Of a DNA stretch of 30,961 nucleotides, positions 1 to 7,885 are shown in pieces. Origin of the DNA: Candidatus Pelagibacter sp. (GTDB lineage Bacteria > Pseudomonadota > Alphaproteobacteria > Pelagibacterales > Pelagibacteraceae); the NCBI GenBank assembly GCA_028226535.1, contig JAOJEG010000008.1, positions 1 through 30,961 of the forward strand, read 5' to 3'. Numbering within the stretch: the first letter of the stretch is position 1; each line of letters opens with the position of its first letter. The notes under the pieces are model-generated. The model was not told the origin of the DNA and did no database searches. It saw only the letters and a list, made by a program, of their open reading frames with translations. The translations under genes were made by a program, and so were the position numbers.

Positions 1-45
1 TATATCGTTTAACTCTTTTGGTATTTCAGCTTTGATACAAATCAT
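1..45 (-). CDS. N-terminal fragment of an unidentified protein
   Basis: An ATG at 45 on the minus strand opens a frame that stays open to the window edge (15 codons, MICIKAEIPKELNDI). An AGGAAAA ribosome-binding sequence lies about 8 nt upstream of it. The gene is divergent from umuDC, so the 170 bp between them carries the starts of both transcripts. Fifteen residues are too few to identify a family, so no function is proposed. It could be a chance frame, but the placed ATG and the ribosome site favour a real gene. Confidence 0.5.
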   Translation of the reverse strand, partial: MICIKAEIPKELNDI

Positions 46-123
46 TAATCTATTTTCCTAAATTTAAACTACTAGTGGTTGGAGTTATCCACAATAGCAC
101 AAAATGTAGTTTCGATGTTCACG

Positions 124-144
124 TTTTGATTCACTTTTGATTCA
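124..144. repeat. Tandem 10-bp direct repeat upstream of umuD
   Basis: TTTTGATTCA occurs twice (124-133 and 135-144) with an 11-bp period, about one helical turn. GATGTTCACG at 114-123 is a weaker third unit. The repeats lie upstream of the predicted umuDC -35 element and between two divergent genes. This is a typical place for a regulator, but no known binding site is matched with certainty. Confidence 0.5.
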
Positions 145-168
145 GTTACAGACTCAAAATACAACCTC

Positions 169-197
169 TTGCGTGTATTGTATAACTAGTCTATAAA
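169..197 (+). promoter_or_regulatory. Predicted sigma70 promoter of umuDC
   Basis: TTGCGT (169-174) and TATAAA (192-197) are separated by 17 bp, the ideal sigma70 spacing. Transcription would begin near 204, giving a very short leader before the umuD ATG at 216. The predicted start therefore falls inside the LexA-type box at 201-215, which suits repression by blocking polymerase. Confidence 0.55.
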
Positions 198-200
198 ATA

Positions 201-215
201 GAACAAAACAAGAAC
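201..215. promoter_or_regulatory. Predicted LexA operator (SOS box) of umuDC
   Basis: The sequence GAACAAAACAAGAAC is a perfect GAAC-N7-GAAC direct repeat, or GTTC-N7-GTTC on the other strand. That is the known alphaproteobacterial LexA recognition motif, unlike the palindromic CTGT-N8-ACAG of Escherichia coli. It ends at the base before the umuD ATG and overlaps the predicted transcription start, and umuDC is a classic SOS operon. Motif, position and gene identity agree. The lexA gene itself is not in this window. Confidence 0.8.
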
Positions 216-611
216 ATGAAACTAACAATCCCTTATTATCTACATAAAGCAGGCGCTGGTTTTCCTTCTCCTGCAACTGATTATATCGAAGAAGATATTG
301 ATTTAAATATGCATTTAATAAGAAATGTTCCAGCAACTTTCATCATCCGTGTTCAGGGTAAATCCATGGTTGATGTTGGAATTAATGATGGAGATTTATT
401 GGTCGTTGATAAAAGTTTGAAACCAAAAAACTTTTCAACCGTGATTGCAAACGTTCATGATGAGCTTGTGGTTAAAAGCTTAGTTCAAGAAAGAGATAAA
501 AAGTTTTTAACGTCAGGATCTAAAGAATTTACTGACAGAATTTTAATTAACGAAGAACAAGATATTTTTATCTGGGGGGTTGTAACTTATGTCATCCATT
601 CTACGTACTAA
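216..611 (+). CDS. umuD: UmuD, self-cleaving subunit of DNA polymerase V
   Basis: This is a S24/LexA-fold serine peptidase. Contact with RecA filaments triggers its self-cleavage to UmuD', which joins UmuC to form translesion polymerase V. The 131-residue protein begins close to the cleavage site: AGAGFPSPATDY at 12-23 matches the family's (A/C)-G-FPSP site, so the cut should fall between Ala14 and Gly15. The nucleophile is Ser50 in QGKSM, and Lys87 in VVKSL is the general base. Its N-terminal arm is about ten residues shorter than that of E. coli UmuD. The stop overlaps umuC by 23 nt, so translation is coupled. The LexA-type box just before the ATG implies SOS induction. Confidence 0.93.
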   Translation: MKLTIPYYLHKAGAGFPSPATDYIEEDIDLNMHLIRNVPATFIIRVQGKSMVDVGINDGDLLVVDKSLKPKNFSTVIANVHDELVVKSLVQERDKKFLTSGSKEFTDRILINEEQDIFIWGVVTYVIHSTY

Positions 612-1866
612 AAAAATAGCATTAGTTGATTGTAATTCTTTTTATGTTTCGTGTGAAAGATTGTTCAATCCTAAAATAAGAAGAAAGCCTGTTGTTGTTT
701 TATCTAACAATGATGGCTGCATTATCTCAAGATCGAATGAGGCAAAAGCTTTAGGAATTAAGATGGGTGAACCTTATTTTAAAGCAAAAGATATTATTAT
801 CAAAAATAAAGTTGAAGTATTTTCATCTAATTATTCTTTATATGGTGATTTATCTAGAAGAGTAATGCGAACACTTAAAAGATTTAATTCTGATATAGAA
901 ATTTATTCTATCGATGAAGCTTTTTTAGATTTATCTAATTTTCCAGATCAAGATGTAGAAAAAGTTGGAAAAGAAATTAGAGATACTGTTTTGCAATGGA
1001 CTGGTATTCCAACTAGTATTGGAATTGCTAAAACAAAAACGCTAAGTAAAATTGCAAATCATATTGCAAAGAAAAAACAATCAGGGGTAACTAGCTTAAT
1101 TGGGATTGATAATTTAGATCCGGTACTTGAAAAAGTTGAGATCAATGATGTTTGGGGTGTAGGTAGACAGCTAACTAAGTTTTATCAAAAGAATGGAATT
1201 TATAATGCAAAGCAACTTAAAAATAAATCTAACAGTTGGATTAAAAAATCTTCTAATGTTTTAAGTTCTAGAACTGCAATGGAACTTAAAGGAATTCCTT
1301 GTATCAATTTAGAAACTACCACTTCAAAAAGAAAGAGCTGTGTAGTTTCAAGATCATTTGGAAAAAGAGTAGAAAGATTTCAAGAATTAAAAGAAGCAGT
1401 TGCAAATTATTGTTTAAATGCATCTGAGAAAATAAGATCAGAATCGTTAGTTGCAAAAGCAATTACAGTATTTGTTAGAACAAGTCCTTTTCAAAGAAAC
1501 TATGGATATTACTCAAATGCAAAAACAATTGATTTTCCAATTGCAACAAACAATAGTATCGAAGTAGTTAAAACTGCAGTTACCATACTTGAGAGTATAT
1601 TTAAAAATGGTTACCAGTATCAAAAAGCAGGTGTAATGCTAACAGGACTTTCAAATGCTAATGATAAAACAAACCTATTTTCATCTGAAAAAGATGAAAA
1701 GATAAATAGCTTAATGAGATCGATTGATAACACTAATCACAGATACGGGAGATCTACTTTAAGTGTTGCGAGTGCTGGTGTTCAAAAGAGATGGAACATG
1801 AAAAGAGAATATTCTTCCAAGATAGATACAGCTGATTTTTATAGCCTTCCAACGATTAGAGGTTGA
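589..1866 (+). CDS. umuC: UmuC, catalytic subunit of DNA polymerase V
   Basis: This is a Y-family translesion DNA polymerase that inserts nucleotides opposite damaged bases together with UmuD'. The full-length 425-residue protein (E. coli UmuC has 422) shows VDCNSFYVSCE at 13-23, with metal ligand Asp14 and probable steric-gate Tyr19. SIDEAFLD at 107-114 gives catalytic Asp109 and Glu110. A finger/palm region with LSNNDGCIISRSNEAK follows, and then helix-hairpin-helix and little-finger domains. The ATG at 589 is the only reasonable start. It overlaps umuD by 23 nt and sits behind a G-run that may help ribosomes bind. It should be expressed only with umuD under SOS control. Confidence 0.95.
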   Translation: MSSILRTKKIALVDCNSFYVSCERLFNPKIRRKPVVVLSNNDGCIISRSNEAKALGIKMGEPYFKAKDIIIKNKVEVFSSNYSLYGDLSRRVMRTLKRFNSDIEIYSIDEAFLDLSNFPDQDVEKVGKEIRDTVLQWTGIPTSIGIAKTKTLSKIANHIAKKKQSGVTSLIGIDNLDPVLEKVEINDVWGVGRQLTKFYQKNGIYNAKQLKNKSNSWIKKSSNVLSSRTAMELKGIPCINLETTTSKRKSCVVSRSFGKRVERFQELKEAVANYCLNASEKIRSESLVAKAITVFVRTSPFQRNYGYYSNAKTIDFPIATNNSIEVVKTAVTILESIFKNGYQYQKAGVMLTGLSNANDKTNLFSSEKDEKINSLMRSIDNTNHRYGRSTLSVASAGVQKRWNMKREYSSKIDTADFYSLPTIRG

Positions 1867-1896
1867 TTTAATAGGCTTTTTTTATAAAAAGAGAGC

Positions 1897-2118
1897 ATGC
1901 AAAATCAAGAAATAGTCAAAATAATAGAAAATCTTGGAGGAAGACGAGGTTATGAGGAAAAAAGAGCCTCTAAATTAGGTTTTGCATCTCTTTATTCTTA
2001 CTTTGAAGATAAAATTTCAAAGAAACAAAAGGCTATTGAGGATGAACAAAAAGAATTAGAAGCCGCAAAAGCTGACGATCAACCAAAAGCTAATAAAAAA
2101 AGCTGTGGTTGCTGTTAA
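1897..2118 (+). CDS. Small charged protein with CGCC tail, unknown function
   Basis: I do not recognise a family for this 73-residue protein. The first half (1-40) looks helical and holds an RRGYEEKRASKLGF stretch. Residues 37-60 (Glu-, Lys- and Ala-rich) could form a coiled coil. The protein ends in KKSCGCC, where three cysteines in four residues suggest metal or cofactor binding or a redox/lipidation site. It has no signal peptide. It starts 30 nt after umuC and ends 4 nt before the beta-keto acid cleavage gene, with which it is probably co-transcribed and perhaps translationally coupled. Confidence 0.75.
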   Translation: MQNQEIVKIIENLGGRRGYEEKRASKLGFASLYSYFEDKISKKQKAIEDEQKELEAAKADDQPKANKKSCGCC

Positions 2119-2122
2119 GTAA

Positions 2123-2908
2123 ATGAGTTTTTATAAACCAGAAAAATTACCTAAGTTAATGGTAGCTCCAAACGGTGCTAGAAAAGTAAAAAAAGATCAT
2201 CCGGCTGTTCCTTTAACAATTAGCGAAACAGTAGCAACAGCAAAATCTTGTTATGAAGCTGGTGCAGGTGCAATACATTTGCATGTGAGAGATAAAGAAG
2301 GTCAACATGTATTAGATGCAGGGCTTTATAAAGAAGCACTAAATGAATTAGAGCATCAAGTACCTAACATGCATATACAAGTTACAACCGAGGCTATTGG
2401 AAAATATTCTCCAGCAGATATGCGAAAGCTTGCGTACGATGTTACACCACCTGGTACATCAATTGGAACATCAGAATTAATTCCTTCTAGAAAACCTGAA
2501 GAGGAAGATATCAAACTTTATAAATATTTAACTGAAGCAGGTACAAAAATTCAACACATACTTTATAAACCTGAAGATATAGATTTATTACTTGAATTAC
2601 TAAATAAAGCAGAAATTCAAATCAATGATGCTTGGTGTTTGTTTGTTATCGGGCATTATAGTGGAAGAATAAGTTATCCCGACAATATTTCTTTATTTAT
2701 AAAAAAAATGGACGAGCATAAAATAAATCTTGATTGGTCAATATGCGCTTTTGGAAAAGAAGAAATGAGTTGCTTGGAAAAAGCTGTAAGTCTTGGAGGT
2801 AAATTAAGAGTAGGGTTTGAAAATTCATTATTTATGCCAAATGGAGAAATTGCTCAAGACAACCACATCAAAGTTGATGCTGTTAATAAATTGTTTCAAT
2901 TAAACTAA
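2123..2908 (+). CDS. Beta-keto acid cleavage enzyme (BKACE, DUF849 family)
   Basis: BKACE enzymes condense a beta-keto acid with acetyl-CoA and cleave it into acetoacetate and a new CoA ester; 3-keto-5-aminohexanoate cleavage in lysine fermentation is the prototype. The 261-residue TIM-barrel protein has the family's zinc site: HLHVRD at 52-57 gives His52 and His54, and Glu233 in LRVGFEN is the likely third ligand. The GG-x-x-RVG loop is at 225-231; its usual His is Lys227. The opening MVAPNGAR and DHPAVPLTI are also family-like. Substrate cannot be read from sequence. Its 3' end overlaps the flavin hydroxylase gene by 9 nt on the opposite strand, so a link to the aromatic module is possible but only inferred. 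Confidence 0.85.
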   Translation: MSFYKPEKLPKLMVAPNGARKVKKDHPAVPLTISETVATAKSCYEAGAGAIHLHVRDKEGQHVLDAGLYKEALNELEHQVPNMHIQVTTEAIGKYSPADMRKLAYDVTPPGTSIGTSELIPSRKPEEEDIKLYKYLTEAGTKIQHILYKPEDIDLLLELLNKAEIQINDAWCLFVIGHYSGRISYPDNISLFIKKMDEHKINLDWSICAFGKEEMSCLEKAVSLGGKLRVGFENSLFMPNGEIAQDNHIKVDAVNKLFQLN

Positions 2909-4360
2909 AATAGATAAATTCTTATTTAAATAAGATTTAAAATTCTTAACTGATTTACATGAAGAAAGGATAAATCTATCTGGCCTTACTATTATTGCTT
3001 TTGAATTAGAACTTTTAAAAAATTTTTCTAAATCTTTATTATTTTTTGATTGTACTGAGTTCAATTTACTAGAAATATTTTTTTTAATTTCTTTTGATAT
3101 TATTAAAATGGGTTTTAAAGAAAATTTATCATCTAATGATTTTCCATTTTTTATTTTGAATTGAGGAAATATTTTTCCTCTATTTTTATCTTTAATCTTT
3201 CCTAGACCTTTGCCTAGTTTAGGTTTAATTGACTTCATACTCTTTTGACCATCAGGTGTAGAGGATACCTTTCCAGTTATATTTGAAGTTCCGACTGCAT
3301 TAACAAATTCGCCCATTTTAGCTGTTGTTTTGATATATTCTTTCACGTTTGAATATCTTTCAGATTGATATGTACTAAGCAGCTTATCATTGTGATTATT
3401 TTTCAAACAATATGCAATCTTCCAAGATAGATTTGATACATCTCTAATTCCAGCACACATTCCTTGACCCATAAAAGGTGGCATTAAATGCGCCGCATCA
3501 CCAGCAAGAAAAACTCTACCTTTTTTCCAATTCTTTGAAATTGCAGATTGGAAGGTATAAATAGTCTTTCTTTCCATAAAAGCATCACTAGGTTTTAACC
3601 ATGGTTTTAGAAAATTCCAAATATATGAATTTGATAAGACTTTTTTTTCACTTTCATTGTTATGGATTGCAAATTCCCATCGTCTTCTTTTACCAACATT
3701 TCGACAATAAGTAGCTGGTCTTTTTGGATTAGAATACTGAATGGTTCTATCTGGTAGTTCTTTTTTATCTTTTTTTAAAATTAAATCTACTACTGCCCAT
3801 TTTTGAGTAAATCCAAGGTTTTGAAATTTTGCCTTTATTTGTTTTCTTGTTGTTGAATTAGCGCCATCACATCCAACAAGATACTTAGAACTAATTTCCT
3901 TTATTTTTTTATTATTAACATCTTCTAAAATAATTTTTACAGAATTTTTATCTTCTTTTAGACTGACGACTTTTGTATTTTGCATTATTGTTACTTTTTT
4001 AAAGTCCTTTAGTCTTCCCCTAAGTTTTCTTTCTAAGTCTGGCTGATGAAATCTATAACTTGGATACCAACCATTCTCTGTTACTGATCTTGGTCTTGGC
4101 CAATCTAATACTACTTTATTTTTAGAATTAACAAATTTTGTCCCTTTGTTAATGATTGTATGTTTTAAAAATTTTTCTGTAATTCCTATTGTTTGAAAAA
4201 CTCTCATTATTTCATCATCAAAATGAACAGCTCTTGGCAAAGGATAAAAACTTTTTTCTTTTTCAATTATCAAAATTGAAAAACCATGCAATGCTAGTAG
4301 ATTTGCTAACGTGCCTCCTGTGGGACCAAAGCCTATAATTATAACATCGTACTTTTTCAT
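2900..4360 (-). CDS. MhpA-like FAD-dependent aromatic hydroxylase
   Basis: This is a class A flavin monooxygenase that uses NAD(P)H and O2 to hydroxylate a phenolic ring, making a catechol for ring cleavage. The 486-residue protein carries the GFGPTGG FAD-binding motif at 10-16, a central VGCDGANS (DG motif), and VFLAGDAAHLMPPFMGQGM (GD motif, FAD ribityl contact). The C-terminal IIVRPDRFILS is the thioredoxin-like end found in this family. PLPRAVHFDDEIMR resembles 3-(3-hydroxyphenyl)propionate hydroxylase (MhpA) more than p-hydroxybenzoate hydroxylase, but the exact substrate is unknown. It lies 17 nt after the extradiol dioxygenase in the same direction, and that enzyme would act on its product. 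Confidence 0.85.
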   Translation of the reverse strand: MKKYDVIIIGFGPTGGTLANLLALHGFSILIIEKEKSFYPLPRAVHFDDEIMRVFQTIGITEKFLKHTIINKGTKFVNSKNKVVLDWPRPRSVTENGWYPSYRFHQPDLERKLRGRLKDFKKVTIMQNTKVVSLKEDKNSVKIILEDVNNKKIKEISSKYLVGCDGANSTTRKQIKAKFQNLGFTQKWAVVDLILKKDKKELPDRTIQYSNPKRPATYCRNVGKRRRWEFAIHNNESEKKVLSNSYIWNFLKPWLKPSDAFMERKTIYTFQSAISKNWKKGRVFLAGDAAHLMPPFMGQGMCAGIRDVSNLSWKIAYCLKNNHNDKLLSTYQSERYSNVKEYIKTTAKMGEFVNAVGTSNITGKVSSTPDGQKSMKSIKPKLGKGLGKIKDKNRGKIFPQFKIKNGKSLDDKFSLKPILIISKEIKKNISSKLNSVQSKNNKDLEKFFKSSNSKAIIVRPDRFILSSCKSVKNFKSYLNKNLSILV

Positions 4361-4377
4361 TTAAAAAATAGTTATAT

Positions 4378-5352
4378 TTATTTTTTGTTAATAGTATTTG
4401 AGTATAGCCAAGGACAATCAATAAAAAGTGGAGCCTGTTTTCCTTCAGAAGCAGTTTCTAATCTTTTGTTTCTAAACTTCATTCTTTCTTCATCAGGTAA
4501 ATACAATCTTTCATGTCCCCAAAAGCTTGGGCCTTCAAATGTCTCTATAGGTTCCCACGTTTTAGGATCAATAATTCTTCCACCCCAACCATTTTCAATA
4601 AAAAATCCAGAAGGTGTTATAGAATAAAATGATGTCATATAATCATTAGTATGCCTTCCAAGAGTATAAGCTATTTTATTATCTTGATATTGCATAAGGT
4701 CATAACCTTGACCAACATCATCCAAACTATTGTACTCAACCATAAAATGATGGAAGCCAGTTCTGCCAGATCCAAATAATGCTAAACTATGATGTCTTCC
4801 ATTTACATGAAAAAAACATAGAGAAATTGGTGTATGGCTATAGTCACTTATTTTAAACCCCAGAACTTCAGTGTAAAATGGTATTAAATCATCAATTTTT
4901 TTAACATGAATTACTGCATGACCCATACCTAATGCGCCAGTTTTAAAGCCAGAAATTGGACGACTTGGTTTAAACGGATCTGTATCATTCATTGGGTTAT
5001 ATACGAGCTCAACTCTGTTTCCTTGAGGATCATCAAAATAAATCAAATCCTCTACAAATCTTTTGTTAGCAAATGATGATTTACCTTGATGAACTTGGAT
5101 TTTATTTTCTTCTAATTTTGATGCAAAAAATAATAAGTCTTTTTTTTCATCAACTTCCCAGCCCATAAATCCAAGACCATCACCTGTATCACCTGTTATT
5201 GTTAATCTTTGTTTTTGATCATCCATTCTAAAAGATAAAATATCTTTTCCTCGATCAACTTGCTGCATCCCCAAACTTTTTTGACTATAGTCTGACCAAT
5301 CTTCGAATTTATCGGAGTTTACTCCAATGTAACTAAGAGCTTTTATAGCCAT
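4378..5352 (-). CDS. Type I extradiol catechol dioxygenase (BphC-like)
   Basis: This Fe(II) enzyme would open a catecholic ring beside its hydroxyl groups (meta cleavage). The 324 residues form two VOC (glyoxalase/bleomycin-resistance) modules, about 5-120 and 140-290. Relative to BphC, the iron ligands are His145 (GMGHAVIH), His202 (GFHHFMVE) and Glu253 (SGFFIENGWGG). The second-shell residues His188, His234 and Tyr243 also align, so an active enzyme is expected. The neighbouring MhpA-like hydroxylase can supply the catechol. A hairpin just upstream separates the gene from dctP. Substrate unknown; 2,3-dihydroxyphenylpropionate or a similar side-chain catechol is plausible. Confidence 0.88.
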   Translation of the reverse strand: MAIKALSYIGVNSDKFEDWSDYSQKSLGMQQVDRGKDILSFRMDDQKQRLTITGDTGDGLGFMGWEVDEKKDLLFFASKLEENKIQVHQGKSSFANKRFVEDLIYFDDPQGNRVELVYNPMNDTDPFKPSRPISGFKTGALGMGHAVIHVKKIDDLIPFYTEVLGFKISDYSHTPISLCFFHVNGRHHSLALFGSGRTGFHHFMVEYNSLDDVGQGYDLMQYQDNKIAYTLGRHTNDYMTSFYSITPSGFFIENGWGGRIIDPKTWEPIETFEGPSFWGHERLYLPDEERMKFRNKRLETASEGKQAPLFIDCPWLYSNTINKK

Positions 5353-5373
5353 CTAAATTTTTCCTAAATAAAA

Positions 5374-5396
5374 TGAGCCCACAAGAAGTGGGCTCA
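5374..5396 (-). terminator. Hairpin terminator/attenuator after dctP
   Basis: TGAGCCCAC (5374-5382) and GTGGGCTCA (5388-5396) form a perfect 9-bp stem around a 5-nt loop. On the minus strand the stem is followed by ATTTTATTT, a weak U-tract, as in a Rho-independent terminator. It lies 17 nt after the dctP stop and upstream of the dioxygenase start. It probably stops much of the transcription, keeps the binding protein at higher levels than the enzymes, and protects the dctP mRNA end. Confidence 0.8.
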
Positions 5397-5412
5397 AAAG
5401 TATATATTATTA

Positions 5413-6423
5413 TTAACCTTCTACTGCAGTAATGATTTGTCTAGCTCTATTTAGAACAGCACCACCATCAAGGCCTTTACCTTCCATCTCTTTTAACCAA
5501 TTAGATTCGATTGGTGCTAATATCTTTTTATATTCAGCAATAACGTCATCTGATGCAATTATGATTTCATGATCTGCTCTTTTTGAGATTTCATTTTTCA
5601 TTACTGCATTTTGGTTATCAATTAAGTTTGATGCCCAATCACCAAAAGCATGACCGCTATATTTGTTTATACAAGCCTGATCTCCTGCTGGTAAACTATT
5701 GAACTTGTCTTCGTTCATAATTAAACCAAATGTAGCATTAGTGATATTAACTTCAGTATGATATTTAGTTACATCAAATAATCTGAAAGAACCAACTGCT
5801 GTATATGGAAAAGGAGTTCCATCAACTACGCCTTTACTCAAAGCTTCTGAAGTTCCTGGCGCAGGTACTTTTACTCCTGTTGCACCTAATGTCTTTAAAA
5901 TTGTGCCAGCGATTTTACTTGGTACTCTCATTTTCTTACCTTTAAAATCTGCAGGTTTTACAACTTTAGTATCCTTCATGTGAATTTGATATCCAGGATT
6001 AGAGTGAAGACCTATCACTTTAATTCCTGCCATTTCTTTATCCAAATAACCTTCTTTAAATAAAGAATTTAAAGCAGTTGTTCCTGCTTTAGATGTTTTT
6101 GTAAGAAACGGTAATTCAATTACTGAACTTAAAGGAAATTGACCTCCAATATATCCTAATACAGTCCATGAAATATCTGCAACACCTGATGTTACAATAT
6201 CATACTGCTTAGGAGGACTTCCTAGTACTCCACCAGCATACATTTTTACATTTAATGTTCCCGAACATTGATTAACTTTTGTTGCCCAAGCTGCAAGAAT
6301 TTTACTTGCGATAAATGCTTTAGGTGGTTCAAAAGTAGCCAACTTAAGTTCTGTTGCCGCAGATGCACTAACTATACTAAAAGAAAAAATTCCTATAATT
6401 AATCCAATTAATTTTTTTTTCAT
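5413..6423 (-). CDS. dctP: TRAP transporter substrate-binding protein DctP
   Basis: This is the periplasmic solute receptor of a tripartite ATP-independent periplasmic transporter. The 336-residue protein has a Sec signal peptide (1-22, cleavage after SASA). It then shows the DctP fold, with the conserved arginine at Arg166 (KKMRVPS) that normally clamps a carboxylate and SEALSKGVVDGTPFP near 192-206. A strong AAGGGG ribosome site precedes the ATG. The membrane partners dctQM are divergently encoded 1 kb away with the FAH-family gene between. Context suggests an aromatic or other carboxylate ligand; the sequence alone does not show which. A hairpin follows the gene. Confidence 0.93.
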   Translation of the reverse strand: MKKKLIGLIIGIFSFSIVSASAATELKLATFEPPKAFIASKILAAWATKVNQCSGTLNVKMYAGGVLGSPPKQYDIVTSGVADISWTVLGYIGGQFPLSSVIELPFLTKTSKAGTTALNSLFKEGYLDKEMAGIKVIGLHSNPGYQIHMKDTKVVKPADFKGKKMRVPSKIAGTILKTLGATGVKVPAPGTSEALSKGVVDGTPFPYTAVGSFRLFDVTKYHTEVNITNATFGLIMNEDKFNSLPAGDQACINKYSGHAFGDWASNLIDNQNAVMKNEISKRADHEIIIASDDVIAEYKKILAPIESNWLKEMEGKGLDGGAVLNRARQIITAVEG

Positions 6424-6473
6424 AAAATTATCCCCTTGTTGTTTATAATTATTCTAAAAGTGTAACTTGAAAT

Positions 6474-7325
6474 TTAAACTATTTCATCCTTAATTGTATT
6501 AGATAATACCCCAATTTGGGTTACTTCTATTTCAACTTTATCGCCTGGTTTCATGAAAACTGGCGGATTTCTTTTAAATCCAACCCCTCCAGGAGTTCCA
6601 GTAACTAGCACATCTCCTGCTCTCCAAGCCATTGCTTTAGAAACATAAGAAATCAATATTGGAATATCAAAAATTAATTGGCTTAATTTAGCATTTTGCA
6701 TCACTTCACCATTTAATCTTGTCTCAAGAGTAAGCTCTTTATAATCTTTTATGTCTTCAACAAGAACCATATGAGGGCCAAAACTTCCTGTTTTTTCAAA
6801 ATTTTTTCCCATTCCAAATTGTCTTGTGTGTCTTTGCCAATCTCTAATTGTACTTTCATTATAACAAGAATAGCCAACTATATGTTTCAAAGCATCCTCG
6901 GGTTTAACATGTTTTCCTGCTTCTCCCATAATTACTGCCATCTCTCCTTCAAAATCTAAATTATCTGAAGCAATAGGTCTTTGAATTGCTTGCATATGAG
7001 CAGTTTGACTTTCAGGAAAACGATGAAAGATAACAGGGTTTTCTTCAACCGTTCTATTAGTTTCTTTAACATGCTCACTATAATTTAAGCCCACACAAAT
7101 AATTTTTCCAGGATTTGGGATTAAAGGTAAATACTCAATATCATCTACACTTAAATTACCAGGATTAGAGGCAGCGTATGCTTTTGCCTCTGAAATACCA
7201 TTTTTAGAAATAAGATCTTTTAACGTATCTGCTCCTGATATTTTGCCTGTAAGATCTGTAATTAGATTATTGTCTATAATACCAAATTTTGATTCTGAAT
7301 TATGTTTGTAGGAAATAAATTTCAT
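6474..7325 (-). CDS. Fumarylacetoacetate hydrolase-family protein
   Basis: FAH-family enzymes hydrolyse, hydrate or decarboxylate ring-cleavage products such as fumarylpyruvate, fumarylacetoacetate or 2-hydroxy-dienoates. The 283-residue protein has a short N-terminal domain (1-65) and the catalytic domain from PNPGKIICVGLNY (71-82). Metal ligands are Glu126 and Glu128 in DFEGEMAVIMG. The third position, usually Asp in an NDxxxRD motif, is Glu157 in YNESTIRDWQ. The C-terminal VLVTGTPGGVGF is typical. It is first in the minus-strand catabolic cluster, 50 nt before dctP, and shares an 80-bp divergent control region with dctQM. It probably processes the extradiol product, but the exact reaction is open. 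Confidence 0.88.
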   Translation of the reverse strand: MKFISYKHNSESKFGIIDNNLITDLTGKISGADTLKDLISKNGISEAKAYAASNPGNLSVDDIEYLPLIPNPGKIICVGLNYSEHVKETNRTVEENPVIFHRFPESQTAHMQAIQRPIASDNLDFEGEMAVIMGEAGKHVKPEDALKHIVGYSCYNESTIRDWQRHTRQFGMGKNFEKTGSFGPHMVLVEDIKDYKELTLETRLNGEVMQNAKLSQLIFDIPILISYVSKAMAWRAGDVLVTGTPGGVGFKRNPPVFMKPGDKVEIEVTQIGVLSNTIKDEIV

Positions 7326-7405
7326 AAATAATACTTTCTGTTTAAAGCAAACCTTATATGCTAATGTTTAATAAAATTGAAGAGACATTTTTATAAAAAT
7401 ATAAA

Positions 7406-7885
7406 ATGAATAAAATATTTGATTATTCTGCAATCGCTTCTGGGATAATACTTTTATTATTATCTGTATTAACTTTTTGCGATGTCTTTGGGCGAAGATT
7501 TTTGAATTCACCAGTTACAGGGACAATCGAATTAGTTGAAATTGGAATGGCTTTAGTTGCTTTTCTTGCAATGCCTAGAGCTTTTTTTTTAAACGCAAAC
7601 GTTTCAGCAGATTTTATTAATAATTTAAATTTAGGAAGATTTAAAACCTACCTAATAATACTAAAATTCATTTTAATGATAATAATCATGTCGTTAATGG
7701 CTTACGCTACCACTAAAACTTCCATAAAATTCATGGGAAACGAAAGAGTTACTCTTGACTTAGAGTTATACTTTTATCCTTTTTATTTTATCTCATCATT
7801 AGGAATGTGGTTAAGTGTACTTGCAATTATTGTTTGGTTTATAAAAGCTTTATCTGAAACTAGCTCAAACTTGAAAGATATATAA
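7406..7885 (+). CDS. dctQ: TRAP transporter small permease DctQ
   Basis: This is the 159-residue small membrane subunit of the TRAP transporter, with four predicted transmembrane helices (about 10-30, 45-65, 85-105 and 125-150). CDVFGRRFLNSPVTGTIEL is the typical DctQ signature after helix 1. It connects the periplasmic receptor to the DctM channel. Its stop overlaps the dctM ATG by one base (TAATG), so the two are translated together. The divergent partner is the FAH-family gene. Confidence 0.92.
   Translation: MNKIFDYSAIASGIILLLLSVLTFCDVFGRRFLNSPVTGTIELVEIGMALVAFLAMPRAFFLNANVSADFINNLNLGRFKTYLIILKFILMIIIMSLMAYATTKTSIKFMGNERVTLDLELYFYPFYFISSLGMWLSVLAIIVWFIKALSETSSNLKDI

Noticed and set aside
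1867..1896. A terminator after umuC
   Set aside because: CTTTTT and AAAAAG could pair, but the stem is almost entirely A-T with no GC core, so it is not convincing.
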